Assembly (NCBI GenBank): GCA_027604685.1
Contig: JADHYX010000045.1
Span: 8,926-57,058, forward strand
DNA: 48,133 nucleotides
Source: Lobulomyces angularis
Lineage: Eukaryota; Chytridiomycota; Chytridiomycetes; Lobulomycetales; Lobulomycetaceae
Reading direction: 5' to 3'
Positions 1-10,911 of this stretch are shown piece after piece. The position numbers and the translations under genes were made by a program. Position 1 is the stretch's first letter. Every line of letters begins with the position of its first letter. A model generated the notes under the pieces. That model ran no database searches. It worked only from the letters and a program-made list of their open reading frames with translations, and was not told the DNA's origin.

Positions 1-55
1 AAAAAAAAAAATTCTAAAAAAAAAAAAAAAAAATATTTTAAAAAAAAAAATCAAG

Positions 56-1287
56 GTTTAATTGCAGATGGAATTATTGAAATGACGTTGGTTACTCCAC
101 AAGGGGAGATTAAAACTGTCAATAAAGACCTCGAACCGGAACTTTTTTGGGCCTTGAGAGGTTGTGGCAGTGGGAGCTTTGGGATCGTCACTACCTTTTT
201 AATGAAAGTCTTTCCTGATGAACAAGGACACTCAATGGTGACATACCATTTTCCATCTGAATCAGCCCACAGAGTATTAAAACAATACTCCGGCCATGCA
301 TCTTTATTACCCAACAATATTCACTGCTTGTTATATTTTGAGGCAGTTGTTGGTGGAGTGCAAGCCCTCCTCATCACAATTAATCGCATCGGTACTTTGG
401 AAGAACACAAAAAAGATCCAGCAATAATTAACTTTTTAAAATTATTTCCTACTCCCGAATCTACAGAGGAATTTTTTTTTACATCTCAAAATGACATGAT
501 TTATGAACCGGAAGGTAAAAATCGAATGGAATTTCTTACTAATAGGTTTTTTAATTTTTTTTTTTTTTTCTGAAAATTTTTATTTTTTTATTGAATGTTT
601 TTCTTAGAAACGCTACACATTATTCAGCTTTAGAAAAAACTGCTGGTCTATTAGTTGATGGTGAACTCAGTGACCTTGCTATATTTCAAATAATCAATGG
701 TCCTTGGATGCAAGGTTGAAAAAAAAAAAAAAAAATTTTATTTTTTATACTAATTAAAAATGAATATACTAGATCCATCCTTAGTGGGACAACCAATGTT
801 TATAATTTTTGAAAATATGGGGGGTAAGATTTCAACTCCAGAGACAGAAACTTGTTTCATTCATCGGTCCCCAACCTTACTCTCCCTCGAGCTTAACTTT
901 GAATGGGATGCCGCTTTTGAAAATGAAAAGAGGATTGACGCAATAAATAAATGGAGGCACTGCGTTTACCAACACACTTCTCAAAAAGTCTACAACAACT
1001 ATGTTTGGGCTACTGCAGATTTTGCTTCTTATTATGGCGATAATTTGAACAGATTAGTAGATTTAAAAAAAAGAGTTGATCCCGACAATATCTTTAAATT
1101 CGCAATTAGTATACCTACTGACATGAAGGATATAAATAGAGTTACCACTGCTAGAGATTACCAATGTTCACCTTTTCACAACCTCCTTCCTGATGGTGAA
1201 ATTAGTTCCTCTGCATTTTCCTCTTCTGTTCCGTTTAAATTAAGTAGATTTCTCTTCCTGTGTTTTCTTTTTTGGCTATCAATGTGA
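56..1287 (+). CDS. BBE-type FAD-linked oxidase, 5' part missing
   Basis: This is the C-terminal part of a berberine-bridge-enzyme-like flavoprotein oxidase (FAD_binding_4 plus BBE families); the upstream exons lie outside the window. Three exons are visible, with introns at about 546-607 and 715-772. The first exon reads through LFWALRGCGSGSFGIVTTF, a hallmark of this fold. The last exon holds the BBE segment (NNYVW, then a YYGDNLNRLVDLKKRVDPDN stretch and FKF). The coding sequence enters in phase after an AG at 54-55, matching the intron position in the paralogue at 19503-21542. The C terminus is a Ser-rich stretch followed by about 15 hydrophobic residues, which looks like a GPI-anchor or membrane-tail signal. 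A secreted, surface-bound carbohydrate or alcohol oxidase is likely, but the substrate cannot be read from sequence. The first 50 bases are nearly pure A, so the edge may be poorly assembled. Confidence 0.85.
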
Positions 1288-1724
1288 ACTTTTAAAAATT
1301 TTTTTATATTTTTTTCTTTCATTGTAGTTTATATAATTATTTTATATGTATTATTATCGTTTTTTTTTTAATTTATATGCATATTTTTTTTATTGTTTTT
1401 ATAAATTTGCAATATATATTATTTTTTATTAAAAAAAAAAAAAAAAAAAAATTTTTTTTAGATTATCATTAACTTTTGATATTTTATTTTTTGTTTTAAA
1501 AAATGTTTATATGAAAAAAAAAAAATTTATTTTGAAAAAATGAAAAAAAAAAATTTTTGTTAAATTGTGAAGAAATTTTTTTTTTTTTTAAATTGTAAAA
1601 GATATTTTTTATTTTTTTTTTTTAACGTTATAATTTGACTTTCTATTTTAAGTAAAATCAAAAAAAAAAAAAAAAAAAAAAATTTTTTTTGAAAATAAAC
1701 AAAAAAAAAACATAGTTTTTTGAA
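1288..1724. other. AT-rich gene-less spacer
   Basis: About 440 bp between the oxidase stop and the 3' end of the cysteine-rich peptide gene on the other strand. It is mostly A and T runs, including A runs near 1431 and 1662. I see no coding signal; both genes presumably end their transcripts here. Confidence 0.6.
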
Positions 1725-1961
1725 CTAATGACAACAACATGGTTTTTCACAGATCAAAGAGCAGAAACAACCCAATGCTTCATTATCACCAGAAGCAGTC
1801 TGCAATTAAAAAAATAATAATTAATATTAGTTAAAAAAAAAAAAAAACATTAATATATTTTTTCATACTTCACGTTTGGAGATAAGTCCACGACTTTGAG
1901 TAGTAGGAGCTAAAGTCAAAATAGCAGCAACGGAGATCAAAACTAATTTAGAAAATTGCAT
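1725..1961 (-). CDS. Small secreted cysteine-rich peptide precursor, 55 aa, two exons
   Basis: I do not recognise a family. Exon 1 (1961-1869) encodes 31 residues beginning MQFSKLVLISVAAILTLA, a clear signal peptide, then SRGLISKRE with a Lys-Arg dibasic site of the kind cut by Kex2/furin proteases. Intron 1868-1800 (69 nt) starts GTATGA and ends TTGCAG. Exon 2 (1799-1725) encodes 24 residues ending GCFCSLICEKPCCCH and a TAG stop. The mature part would be about 25 residues with six cysteines in the pattern C-x-C-x3-C-x4-C-C-C, enough for three disulfides. A TATAAAAG box lies 66 bp upstream of the start. Precursor layout (signal, short pro-region, dibasic site, Cys-rich core) is seen directly. 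A secreted effector, defence peptide or signal is inference. Without splicing the frame stops one codon past the donor, which is why the gene is easy to miss. Confidence 0.65.
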
Positions 1962-2026
1962 TATTTTTTTTTTTTTATTTTAATAACTTTTTTTTTTGTT
2001 ATTTTTTATCAGGAAAACTTCAGATT

Positions 2027-2034
2027 CTTTTATA
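2027..2034 (-). promoter_or_regulatory. TATA box of the cysteine-rich peptide gene
   Basis: TATAAAAG on the minus strand, ending 66 bp before the ATG at 1961. It is a perfect TATA consensus set in otherwise T-rich sequence and faces the peptide gene. No other gene start lies nearby. Confidence 0.5.
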
Positions 2035-2589
2035 CTTTTTTTTTTTTTCAATTAAAATTCAAGAATAATCCAAAAAGAAAAAAAAGCATTTTTTTTGGGA
2101 TTAGTTCTTTCTCCAAATGAATATACACCATTTGTCATTAAGAGCCATTCAGCACTATTATTAGTTATTAGAGAACCTTGAAAAAAGAAACTACCCTAAA
2201 TTTCTCTCAATTTCTTTGGCAATATCTTGGCTTTTGGTGGCATACCAGAAATGAACCCTGAAAAATAATTCATCGTAAGCATTCTATTTCCCTTTTTTTT
2301 TTATTTTTAATGCCAATATCTTTGCCAAAGGTTTATGCTAATATTTTTCGTTTTGAGCATAGTGGTTTGGTTCAAATTCCTTACTATATTTTTTTTTTTA
2401 ATATTGCCAAAAAAAAAAATTTTTTTTTTTTAAAAATACATCTTTAATTTTTAAACCAGTCTATTAGGAAACTAGTATAATTACAAAAAATTTTTTTTTT
2501 TAAAGTTGCAGAGCACATACCAATTTTGCTTCCCTGTAATTAATACGTTGTCTTTTACCTTACATTTCAATAAACTCTAGTTTTCTAAA
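2035..2589. other. Spacer with a possible coding relic
   Basis: No intact gene. On the minus strand two short open stretches look protein-like: one near 2180-2280 contains RVHFWYATKSQDIAKEIERN, and one near 2085-2180, in a different frame, contains EWLLMTNGVYSFGERTNP. They are separated by a frame change, so this may be a decayed gene. I cannot assign a family. Confidence 0.3.
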
Positions 2590-3070
2590 ATAAGTGGTAA
2601 GAATTAGAACCCAAGTTGTTTCACCATCAAACGTATACGAGACAGTTGTAAATACATATAGAGAAAATGGACGATGAGTGTCTCCAATTTAATCATCATA
2701 AACAACTGTCCAGTAAGACCTTCAAAGGTTCGATTTAACATCTGGAAAAAATTATATTTCAGTCAAGTGGAACCTTTTATATTTCTCATATAATGCTCTT
2801 GCGATTGCAGTTAAGGAATTAAGTTGATAACCATGCACACTACTCAGTTTAATTTTTCTTTAATACACTCTTTATCCCAAAAATATTTAATATTTCTTGG
2901 TCCAACATCAAAGTTTACACATAGTAGTTTGCTAACATCTTTATTAAAACTATAACTATTCCATATATCCACTATCACTTGAGCAATATGAGCTTTATTA
3001 ACATTAAGTCTAAAATAAGTTGATATTATAATTATTGTCTCAGATATAACATTTATTGAAGTAACTCTAT
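2590..3070 (-). pseudogene. Relic of the class C receptor ligand-binding domain
   Basis: The DNA aligns by eye with 7640-8180 of the intact receptor gene: GAGTGTCTCC, then CCAGTRAGNCCTTCAAA, TCAAGTGGAA, ATAATGCTCTTGC-like and GGTCCAACATCAAAGTTTACA blocks occur in the same order and strand. Every frame is interrupted by stops and indels, so it cannot encode the domain. The region corresponds to the exon just upstream of the EGF-like part. No transmembrane section follows it downstream. Confidence 0.75.
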
Positions 3071-3129
3071 TGCTAATTAGTCTTTAATTGAAGAAAGATT
3101 TTTTGAAAGTAAACCTTTTGGGAAGTTGC

Positions 3130-3620
3130 TATATATTTTTTAAAAAAAAATTAAAAATTTTGAATAAATATCATATTTTAGAAAATTTGAAATGAAATAA
3201 AAAATTTTTCATCATATTTTTAAGATAATTCTAACTTTATAATAATTTCTATTAATCATAACACACATAAACCTGAACCTGCCAACAAAAATTTTTTAAA
3301 AAAATAATTTTAAAAATAAAGAAATAAACAAAAAAAATATAGTGAAGAGTAAAAGAGGAAGAAAACCCAATGATGAGAAATTACTTTGTTGAAATGTAAA
3401 AGATTATTTAGAAATATTTACTGTGGCTCCGTTGCTGCTTTACTCAACTCTTCTACTAAGCTTTTCCACAATTTGATTTGTTCATCATCTTCGTCAACTT
3501 GCGCTATGTTATAATTTATATTTTTTTTCTTTTGAGTACCTGTGACTTTTTCCTCCACAAATATTCATAAATGTAATAGTTTCTTTTAAACAAACTTTTA
3601 TCGCCTGGGAAACTTCTTTT
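3130..3620 (-). pseudogene. Relic of the class C receptor C-terminal tail and 3' flank
   Basis: Aligns with about 5390-5890, covering the last intron, the last exon and the 3' flank of the intact receptor gene. The minus strand reads VDEDDEQIKLWKSLVEELSK, almost the same as the intact tail VDEDKEQIKLWKSLAEELSK, then reaches an early stop. The flanks share GAAAATTTGAAATGAAATAAA. Upstream exons are absent. It lies between the ligand-domain relic (2590-3070) and the intact gene, so it derives from a separate copy or from a rearranged one. Confidence 0.75.
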
Positions 3621-3969
3621 AAAGTGTAAGTCAAGCCTGCAGAAAAGCAATAAAATTTTTAACGTTTTGCAACATGAAGTATAAACAATTCTTTTCCATT
3701 TTTTTCTCCTAAATCCATTTTTATATACAAATGTAAAAAATTTAAATTCCAATAAAAACTAAAGAAGAAATAGCTCTTACATTTTGTTACATAAATAGTT
3801 CTAAATCAACCTGAAAAAAAAAAGTTTGACCATCCATTAAAATGTCTGTCCTTGGCTGCTCCTTTAAAATGAGCTTCCCAGGGTTTAGCTTTTTTTAATT
3901 TATTATTAGCAGTAAAATTTAATTAATTTTGTAAACACGGCTTGATAAAAATTTTGCATTCCATGAAGA

Positions 3970-3977
3970 TATAAAAA
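3970..3977 (+). promoter_or_regulatory. TATA box of the short secreted peptide gene
   Basis: TATAAAAA, 40 bp before the ATG at 4018, on the same strand as the peptide gene. It sits in the sequence GATATAAAAAGGT. Confidence 0.4.
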
Positions 3978-4017
3978 GGTAAAAATCCACAATTAAAGTA
4001 TACTGCAATTAGTAAAA

Positions 4018-4161
4018 ATGAAATTTCCAACTGCAATCATTCTCTTTTTTATTGCTACAGCATCTTGCGTTAATGCCGCTTCTGTCTCAAAATTAAGAAG
4101 TGAAAAATTTTTACTGGAAAAAAGACTTAATAATGGAAGTTACATTGAAAGACAATTCTAA
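4018..4161 (+). CDS. Short secreted peptide precursor, 47 aa
   Basis: A single-exon frame starts MKFPTAIILFFIATASCVNA, a strong signal peptide. It continues with SVSKLRSEKFLLEKR, contains a Lys-Arg site, and ends LNNGSYIERQF before a TAA stop. Kex2-type cutting would release an 11-residue linear peptide without cysteine. A TATA box lies 40 bp upstream. The start MKFP and the SEK-FLL block resemble the beginning of the CBM19-like protein at 10912 (MKFPSILQ, SEKKFLLAW). It could therefore be a truncated relative of that gene instead of a peptide gene in its own right. I recognise no family. Confidence 0.45.
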   Translation: MKFPTAIILFFIATASCVNAASVSKLRSEKFLLEKRLNNGSYIERQF

Positions 4162-5390
4162 AAACTACCTTGAAGATATTTACTGAAGAAACACTTTGTG
4201 GGTTTTTTTTTTTAGAAAGCTTGTATATAAAAATTAAATATATTGTATAAAATTCAAGTAAATTAGTATTCTTTTTATATATACTTTTAAACGAAGAAAT
4301 AAACAGTTTACACGAAACTTTGAACATTTATGTGCTTATTCTTCAGCACAATACGGCGCTAACTTTCAATTGCAAAAGGTCTAAATAAACTTACAGTTGA
4401 CTTTAAAGGATCTATGAATAATAGTTCGTTGATTCCAAACTATCCTTTTTTATTTATTGTTAGAATAAAATAAGAACTGAAATTTTTAATTTTTTTAATC
4501 ACAGTTTTGAACTACTAAAAAACAAAAATATTACTAAAGATATTAAAATAAATAAAACCTAACAGAAAAAATAATTAAGTTAAGCCATATCAGTAGGCAC
4601 TAAAATAAAAGTAGGCCACTTTTGAAAAATAGAATAAGATTGTTATTTAAAAATAAAAATTATACCAGAAGCAATAGAGATTGCAAGGTAGGTAAAAACT
4701 TAATAAACATAAACGTTATACGGCAAGATACAATTAAAACCAAGAATACGAATTACTACCTAAGCAATATTTTAATTGCAAAAACAAAATATGAAAAAAA
4801 AGGTTAAAAAGGATAAACTTTCTGGACTAGACTAATTAAGATTACGATATCATGTGTCTGCTGAATGAAAGGAATTCCATTTCAGAGTACTTTGAGAAAC
4901 TGCCTACAATTCATATTAAACAAATGAAAGTGTATTTCTTTTTTTTTGTAATTTTTTACTGCAATTAATTTATACTCTTATTAATTGCTTAGGTATTATT
5001 TCTTTTGTGATCGTTTTTCGTATTTTTATTTTAGTTGTATTTTACAGCTTTTAATTAGTTTTATTCACTTCACCTACAGCTTTTAATGTTACATGTATCA
5101 TTATTCATACTATTTTAATTTTTATTTAATTTTTAACCTAACAATCTCTATTACTTCTAATACATAAATATGACTAGGTAAACAAACAAACATTATTTTA
5201 TATAACTTTGGAAGTTTACTGCGGAAAGAACCGTATAATTTAAGCAAACTTGAGTATTCCTAAAATGTATTAAAGGGAGTGTAATGACCTGGAGAGTGTG
5301 ATACGTCAATGGGGAGATAACAACAGAAGATGAAATCACAGAAATAAGGGTATATTATTTTTAAATAACTTTTTTATTCTATTTTTCAAT
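4162..5390. other. Gene-less AT-rich spacer
   Basis: About 1.2 kb with no convincing coding frame on either strand. It has more balanced base composition than the poly-A/T spacers but no repeats or RNA signatures I can support. From about 5390 it shows similarity to the relic at 3130, as 3' flank of the receptor gene. Confidence 0.5.
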
Positions 5391-5659
5391 AGTGGAAAAA
5401 TTTGAATAAAAATCAAAACACAATGTATTAGAAATTTAGAAAATTTGAAATGAAATAAAATATTTTCATACTTTAAGTTAAAACTTGGGTTTTATAAAAA
5501 TTACTATAAATCACAATACACATAAAAACTAAAACTGCCAACAAATATTTAAAAAAAAATTATAATGAAAATAAAGAAATAAAACAAAAAAACTGTAGTG
5601 AAGAATAAAATGGGAACGAAAATTCAATAATCAGAAACACTTTATTGAGATGTAAAAGA

Positions 5660-8600
5660 TTATTTAGATATATTTACTGCGGCTCTGTTGCTACTTTTAC
5701 TTAACTCTTCTGCTAAGCTTTTCCACAATTTGATCTGTTCTTTATCTTCGTCAACAAGTAGAACTCTAATATTTATGTTCGGTTATAATTTATATTTTTT
5801 TTCTGTCGAGTACCTGTGACTTTCTCCTCCACAGATGATCATAAATTCAACAGTTTCTTTAAACAAACTTTCATCGTCACTATGGGCTGCAAATCCTTTT
5901 TCGTTTACATTGTTTTTGTTTGGTTCTAACTTTTTTAGTGTTTCATTGTTGAAGTTCATATTTCCAACTTTGTCCTCCACTTTTTTTGTTGGTTTGTACA
6001 CCAGCTTAGAGTTTTTGCCATTAATCTGAAAGCAGCTTAAAACTCGTTCTTCAATTTCTAATGAAACCATAGGGATCAAAGTGAACAAATTGGTTTTACG
6101 ATCATAGTAAGCTACTTTTCTTGTCCATTTTCCAAGCAATCCTGGGGTTAGGTGCGCAAAGTTACCCATTACTACTTCATTACCTAATTTCTTTATAGGA
6201 GTCAACGTTAGACTAGCAAAACTTGTAGAAACCGTGCCAATGGATTGGGATGACTTGTTTGGATCTGTTGATTTTCTACTTTTACTACTCAATACAAGAT
6301 ACAACTTTGGAATTACAATAAAAAATGTTGGAACTGAAAATAATAATGCAGACAGCATTCCAAAAATTGCTAAAATCAATGATTTATTTTAGATTTTTTA
6401 TTTTGGGAATTTTTTTTTTTTTTTACTTTACCTGTTTTTATTGTTTCTGAGTATTTCAAGTATTCAGCAACTGTTTGACATACCAAAATAAAGAAAATTA
6501 AATATGAAATAATGAAAGCCTTAGATTCTCTAAAGTCAGCCGGAACACTTTTACTTAACTGTGCTACAAGTAAGAACAATACCAACAAAAAAATGACTAA
6601 AAAAATAAAAAAATAAACAAAATTGATAATATGAAATTTAAAAAAAAAAGAAAAATAGAAATAAAATAATAAAAAAATTAGCCTTGACAGTAAAAGAAAA
6701 AAAATTACCATTTAATGCAATGATGATTAAACCCATAATTCCACCTACTTGAGTAGGTATAGTGCAAGCCAAATAAAAGTATTCCATATCAATGTCAGTC
6801 ATTGTTTTAGTTGAAGGAATGTCTGACAAAATTGAAATTATCAGTCCTATTGTAGAAATTGCAACAAAAAATAACATAATCATCATCAGTTTTTTAAATG
6901 TTATTATTGTTGAAGATGACACAGAAGTAGGTCTTTCAAAGATGTAATACACTCTCCAACTACGAATAAATAATGATGAAAGTATCAATGTCAACCCTAA
7001 TAAATAAAGTTTGTTATTCATAAAGCTTCGTTTTTATGTTAATAAGAATACCTATTATATACAGAATGTACTTTAAAGTGCAAGTAGCTATACTCGGAAA
7101 GATCATTCCAGTTACTACTCCAGCATGTCCAATTACTGATCCTAGAATTGTGAACTGTAATAGATCCAATCCAAACTTCTTCACCTTGGTAAAAGAGCTG
7201 TACTTTAAGCCAATAAATGCAACAACAGCTCCAACTGCTAAAACAACATTTGTTACTCCAATAATTCCATTATAGATTTGATATGTAATTCCTGGGGTCT
7301 TTGAATAATTGTAAATAAATATTTCAAAATTTTTGTATTTTCTACCTGCAGCTCTAAAGAATACATAGAACAATCTTGTCCATAATAATTTTTTTGACAC
7401 TTGCAGACATTGGGAGAAATACATTCACCATATCCGCAAGGTGTTTGACACACTGGTACAGTGCAGTCCAATTGTTTATTTTGAAACAAGGTAACGTCCC
7501 TAGTATACCCTTCATTACAGATACATTGCAACGGAAGAGCACAAGTTCCATTTCCACAATTAGCTGGACATGATACTCCAGTAGGTATATCAGTACTGTT
7601 GAGAGAAAATTTAATAGCCATGTTTTCTAATATTGTTTAAGCATTAGTATGATATTGTCTGTTTATTATTTTACTCAGTGACAAGTTCCCAATATGAGAA
7701 ACCGGGTCCCAAGTTACTTCTCCAGCATATTCATCAAATACATTATTATAAACATTTATATAAAATGGTGGTTGAGTGTCTCCGTTTTGATCAAAAATCA
7801 ACTTTCCAGTGAGTCCTTCAAAAGATTGATTTCGCATAGCAGAATAGAGTGTTTTTCCGTCAAGTGGAATCTTCTTAATATAGAGTATATCATGTAATGC
7901 TCTTGCTATGGTACTAAGGCAATCAACTTGAAAACTATGCACCTGACGCATTTTAATCTGTTTATTATGCACTTTTTCCCAAAAATCTTTAATGTCATTT
8001 GGTCCAACATCAAAGTTTACATATGGTATAGTGCTGATGTCTCCATTGAAGCTGTTCCACGTATCCGTTATATGTTGTGCAATATCAGTTCTATTCATAT
8101 TTAGGTACATAGAAGAAGACATTGAATAAAAGACTGCCTGGCTGTATTCCTTCGGAACATAATAGTCAAAATCCAACATTGGGGTAAATTCAAGAAACCA
8201 ATTGTAAGGTTCATTGAATAGACCTACATGTGAATTGAGAAAATTGGTTGATGATAAGTATAAAAGTAATTTGTATTACCTTTTTTAATCCCATATTCAT
8301 ATAAAACTTTAGCGTCAAATCTACCAGCAACATCCATAACATTTGAAATTATAACGTTCACTCCTGTTTTTGATATTATGTCAAGTTGGTGTGAAAAATC
8401 CATTTCACCTTTTGATAATAGGCATTACAAATTATATTTAGTTTCAAATGAAACCGTTATATTCTGTATATATTTACCAGTTTTCAATATTATATTAGCC
8501 ACAATTGTAATATTAAGTCGGTTTGCTAGAGTATAGAAGTCATCGGAAAAGGGGAATTGATCTGTAGATATTGCTATTATATGTTTAAACTTAAAGAAGT

Positions 8601-9530
8601 TCACAGTATTTAAAAGTGCTATTGCATGTAATGTACTCGTAGGCGTCGTTCTATAATGGTTTTTAGTTTTATAACAATTTCTATTGTAACTACCTCATAA
8701 AGTAAGGATATGCTCGTTTATTTGAAAGTTTAGAAGCAGATGCAGTTCCCGAAATCATGGGAATTTCAAAAGCTCCAGCTATAACAGCATCTACAGCTGC
8801 CGATTCACTTTTTTCAGTGCATTAATAAATTGTGGATTAATTAAAATTTTGTACTTTTAATAATTGCAAATTTTACCTACAATCAGGACCATGTATTGCA
8901 ATGTAGGATGAATTTGATAATATATCCATAGTACTTTTGGCAGAAATGACACTACTGCAATTAGAAGCAAAAGGTGCAAGTATAAGAGTTGTGTTTGGAA
9001 GAATTGTTGAGTCATTGTTAAGAACTGTCATATAAAATATTGATGAAGCTACGGCAGCTGTTACATAAGTCCCACTATATAAGAATTAATACGAAGTTTT
9101 ATTAGATATTAATTGATACGTGTTATCATATAGTCCAGCAATGCTTAAGGTTGAAGGATAAATATAAACCTGTCTTTCTAACACCAACTCGTCTTCAAAA
9201 TAAACTTCCAAATTATCATATCCATGTACTGAACCATCATTTCCATATGAAAAAGGATCAGGAAACTCCACAACACCAGTATCTTTAATTAGTGTTTCGA
9301 ATGTTCTAGGCTTTAGCTTTTTTGAAACAAGTCTTACACTCCCAGTATTAACAGGTGCTTTAACAGAAAGAAAAAACTCATGAGTGCTAACTATCTCAGA
9401 AGGTAAATTTGAAGTCCATTCCCACTGAGCACTTGCGTTTAGCAAGATCACTAATGTTTATGAGGTATTAAGTGATCACAGTTATTAATTTACTTAAAAT
9501 ATATCCCCATAATTTGATCTTAAAATTCAT
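5660..9530 (-). CDS. Class C (GABA-B-like) 7TM receptor with binding-protein ectodomain and EGF-like region
   Basis: About 1,050 residues over some 13 exons. Exon 1 (9530-9494) gives a signal peptide, MNFKIKLWGYILMILLNASA once joined to exon 2 across a 43-nt intron. Next comes an ANF/periplasmic-binding type ligand domain (AGLYDN, LAPFASNCSS, IAIHGPDC, FEIPMISGTASASKLSNK, PYFMRTTPT). A Cys-rich stretch at 7600-7370 follows with EGF-like spacing (CPANCGNGTCALPLQCICNEG and CGYGECISPNVCKCQKNYYG). Seven hydrophobic segments come next; SLFIRSWRVYYIF after TM3 is a class C signature. The cytoplasmic tail ends at the TAA at 5660-5662. Family 3 receptors are dimeric G-protein-coupled sensors of small ligands at the plasma membrane. 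Ligand and coupling are unknown here. Degraded copies lie downstream. The start is chosen because it is the only ATG giving a signal peptide in frame. Confidence 0.85.
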
Positions 9531-10911
9531 TTAAATGACTTTTATTTATTAAATAACTCTTAAGTTTTTTGTAATCATTCTGACTGTTCCAACCTTTGTA
9601 TTTATAATTAATTCTTTTTGGATTTCAGTAACATCTCACCAATCACCACCTTTTAGAAATTTTATATTAAAAATGAAGTAGTTTTCCACAAAACGTAAAT
9701 TATAATTGGTTTTGTTCGAGAATAATTTAATAAACGTTAACACTTTTTAGTAATCCTTTTAAACTCATTCGTGAATTTCATCAGCCAATCACCACCAATT
9801 CAAAAAATAATTACACAGTAATTCCAAAAATTTGTAAAATTTAAACACAATTTAATAAAGTAGTTTAGAATTTAGAAATAAGGAGGTGCTATTTGCTTTA
9901 GTTCTTGTTTTGGTTAATCAACTATTTTCATAGTTGTTTATTTATAAAATTTATATTATATAATTTTAAAGGTTTTTTCTTACAATTTCTTTAATATGCC
10001 AGTATCCTCCATTTTGTCAAAACTTATTGAAGCAGGATTCTATATTCGATTTTGACTTAAAACCTATAGGAGATATTAATAAAACATAGGTTGAATTTTT
10101 CTACTAGAATACATGTGGATTTCGTTTGAGCTAAAGCAGTTTCAACATGCAGAATATATCAAAACAAAAACTTAAAAAAAAAGCACCCCTTCTGTTACCA
10201 TCATCACAGGCATTATATGTAAAAAATTTAATTCAATAAATAACTTAGTTTTGTGTTCATCATTAAAGAATATTTCATTTAAATTCCAATGAATTGCAAT
10301 TGAGCATCGGATAAAACACGCGATCAGTGCCATTGATAGAGACAGTCAGATGTGTGTAACTTATGATAAAAAACTACAAAAAGAAAAAACTCTCTGCACA
10401 CCTACTCACTACCTCCAGAACCTCCAGATCCTGGTTCAATTCTCATCAGCTCTTCAGCACTTTTGTGCTAACGACATATGGGCAGCCGCTAATAACTTCA
10501 ATATAAGTTTAAACAATGTGAATTTTAATTAACATGTTGTATTTCATGTTAAGTTTAGTTTGGAGGAAAGAGGAATCATTCTTCTCGATTCGTTTTGTTA
10601 TAAAAAAACAACCAAAATTTAACTTGATATATGAATTATAATTTTAAGTTTTTTTTTATTGAAACCCATCTCCCCAAATCAAAACGCCGACTATGATGGA
10701 GGAATTTTTGCTACTGCATAAGTTTTTGGTGTTCACAATATTCCTTTAACTTTATTTGAGTACTATGAAATTTTTGTAGTACATCTTCAATTCCACAGAT
10801 CACGGAGCGGAGATTTAAAAAAAGTACTATTTAAGAGAGAAAAATGGAAGTCTGATCAAAAAATTTTAATTTTGATCAAGAAAAAAAATTATAATAATTA
10901 AAAAAAAAAAA
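9531..10911. other. Divergent promoter region between receptor and CBM19-like gene
   Basis: About 1.4 kb without a convincing gene. A 60-codon open frame at 10350-10532 lacks any domain or signal peptide and I do not call it. Both flanking genes are transcribed away from here, so regulatory sites are expected, but I can name none. Confidence 0.5.

Noticed and set aside
1..50. Poly-A start as a telomere or transposon poly-A tail
   Set aside because: No telomere repeat unit or target duplication is visible; it fits an AT-rich intron or a contig-edge artefact.
4127..4807. Lys/Asn-rich frames of about 60 codons on both strands
   Set aside because: Low complexity, no proper start, and typical chance frames in AT-rich DNA.
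9075..9092. An apparent 18-nt intron (GTATTAATTCTTATATAG) in the receptor gene
   Set aside because: It preserves the frame, but an upstream GTATCA donor gives a 45-nt intron that also keeps the frame and fits the usual intron length.
10425..10455. tRNA-like T-loop string GGTTCAATTCT
   Set aside because: The flanking bases do not form a T-stem and there is no matching A box or acceptor stem upstream.
10350..10532. 60-codon plus-strand frame in the spacer upstream of the CBM19-like gene
   Set aside because: No signal peptide, domain, splice context or promoter; its composition looks like chance.
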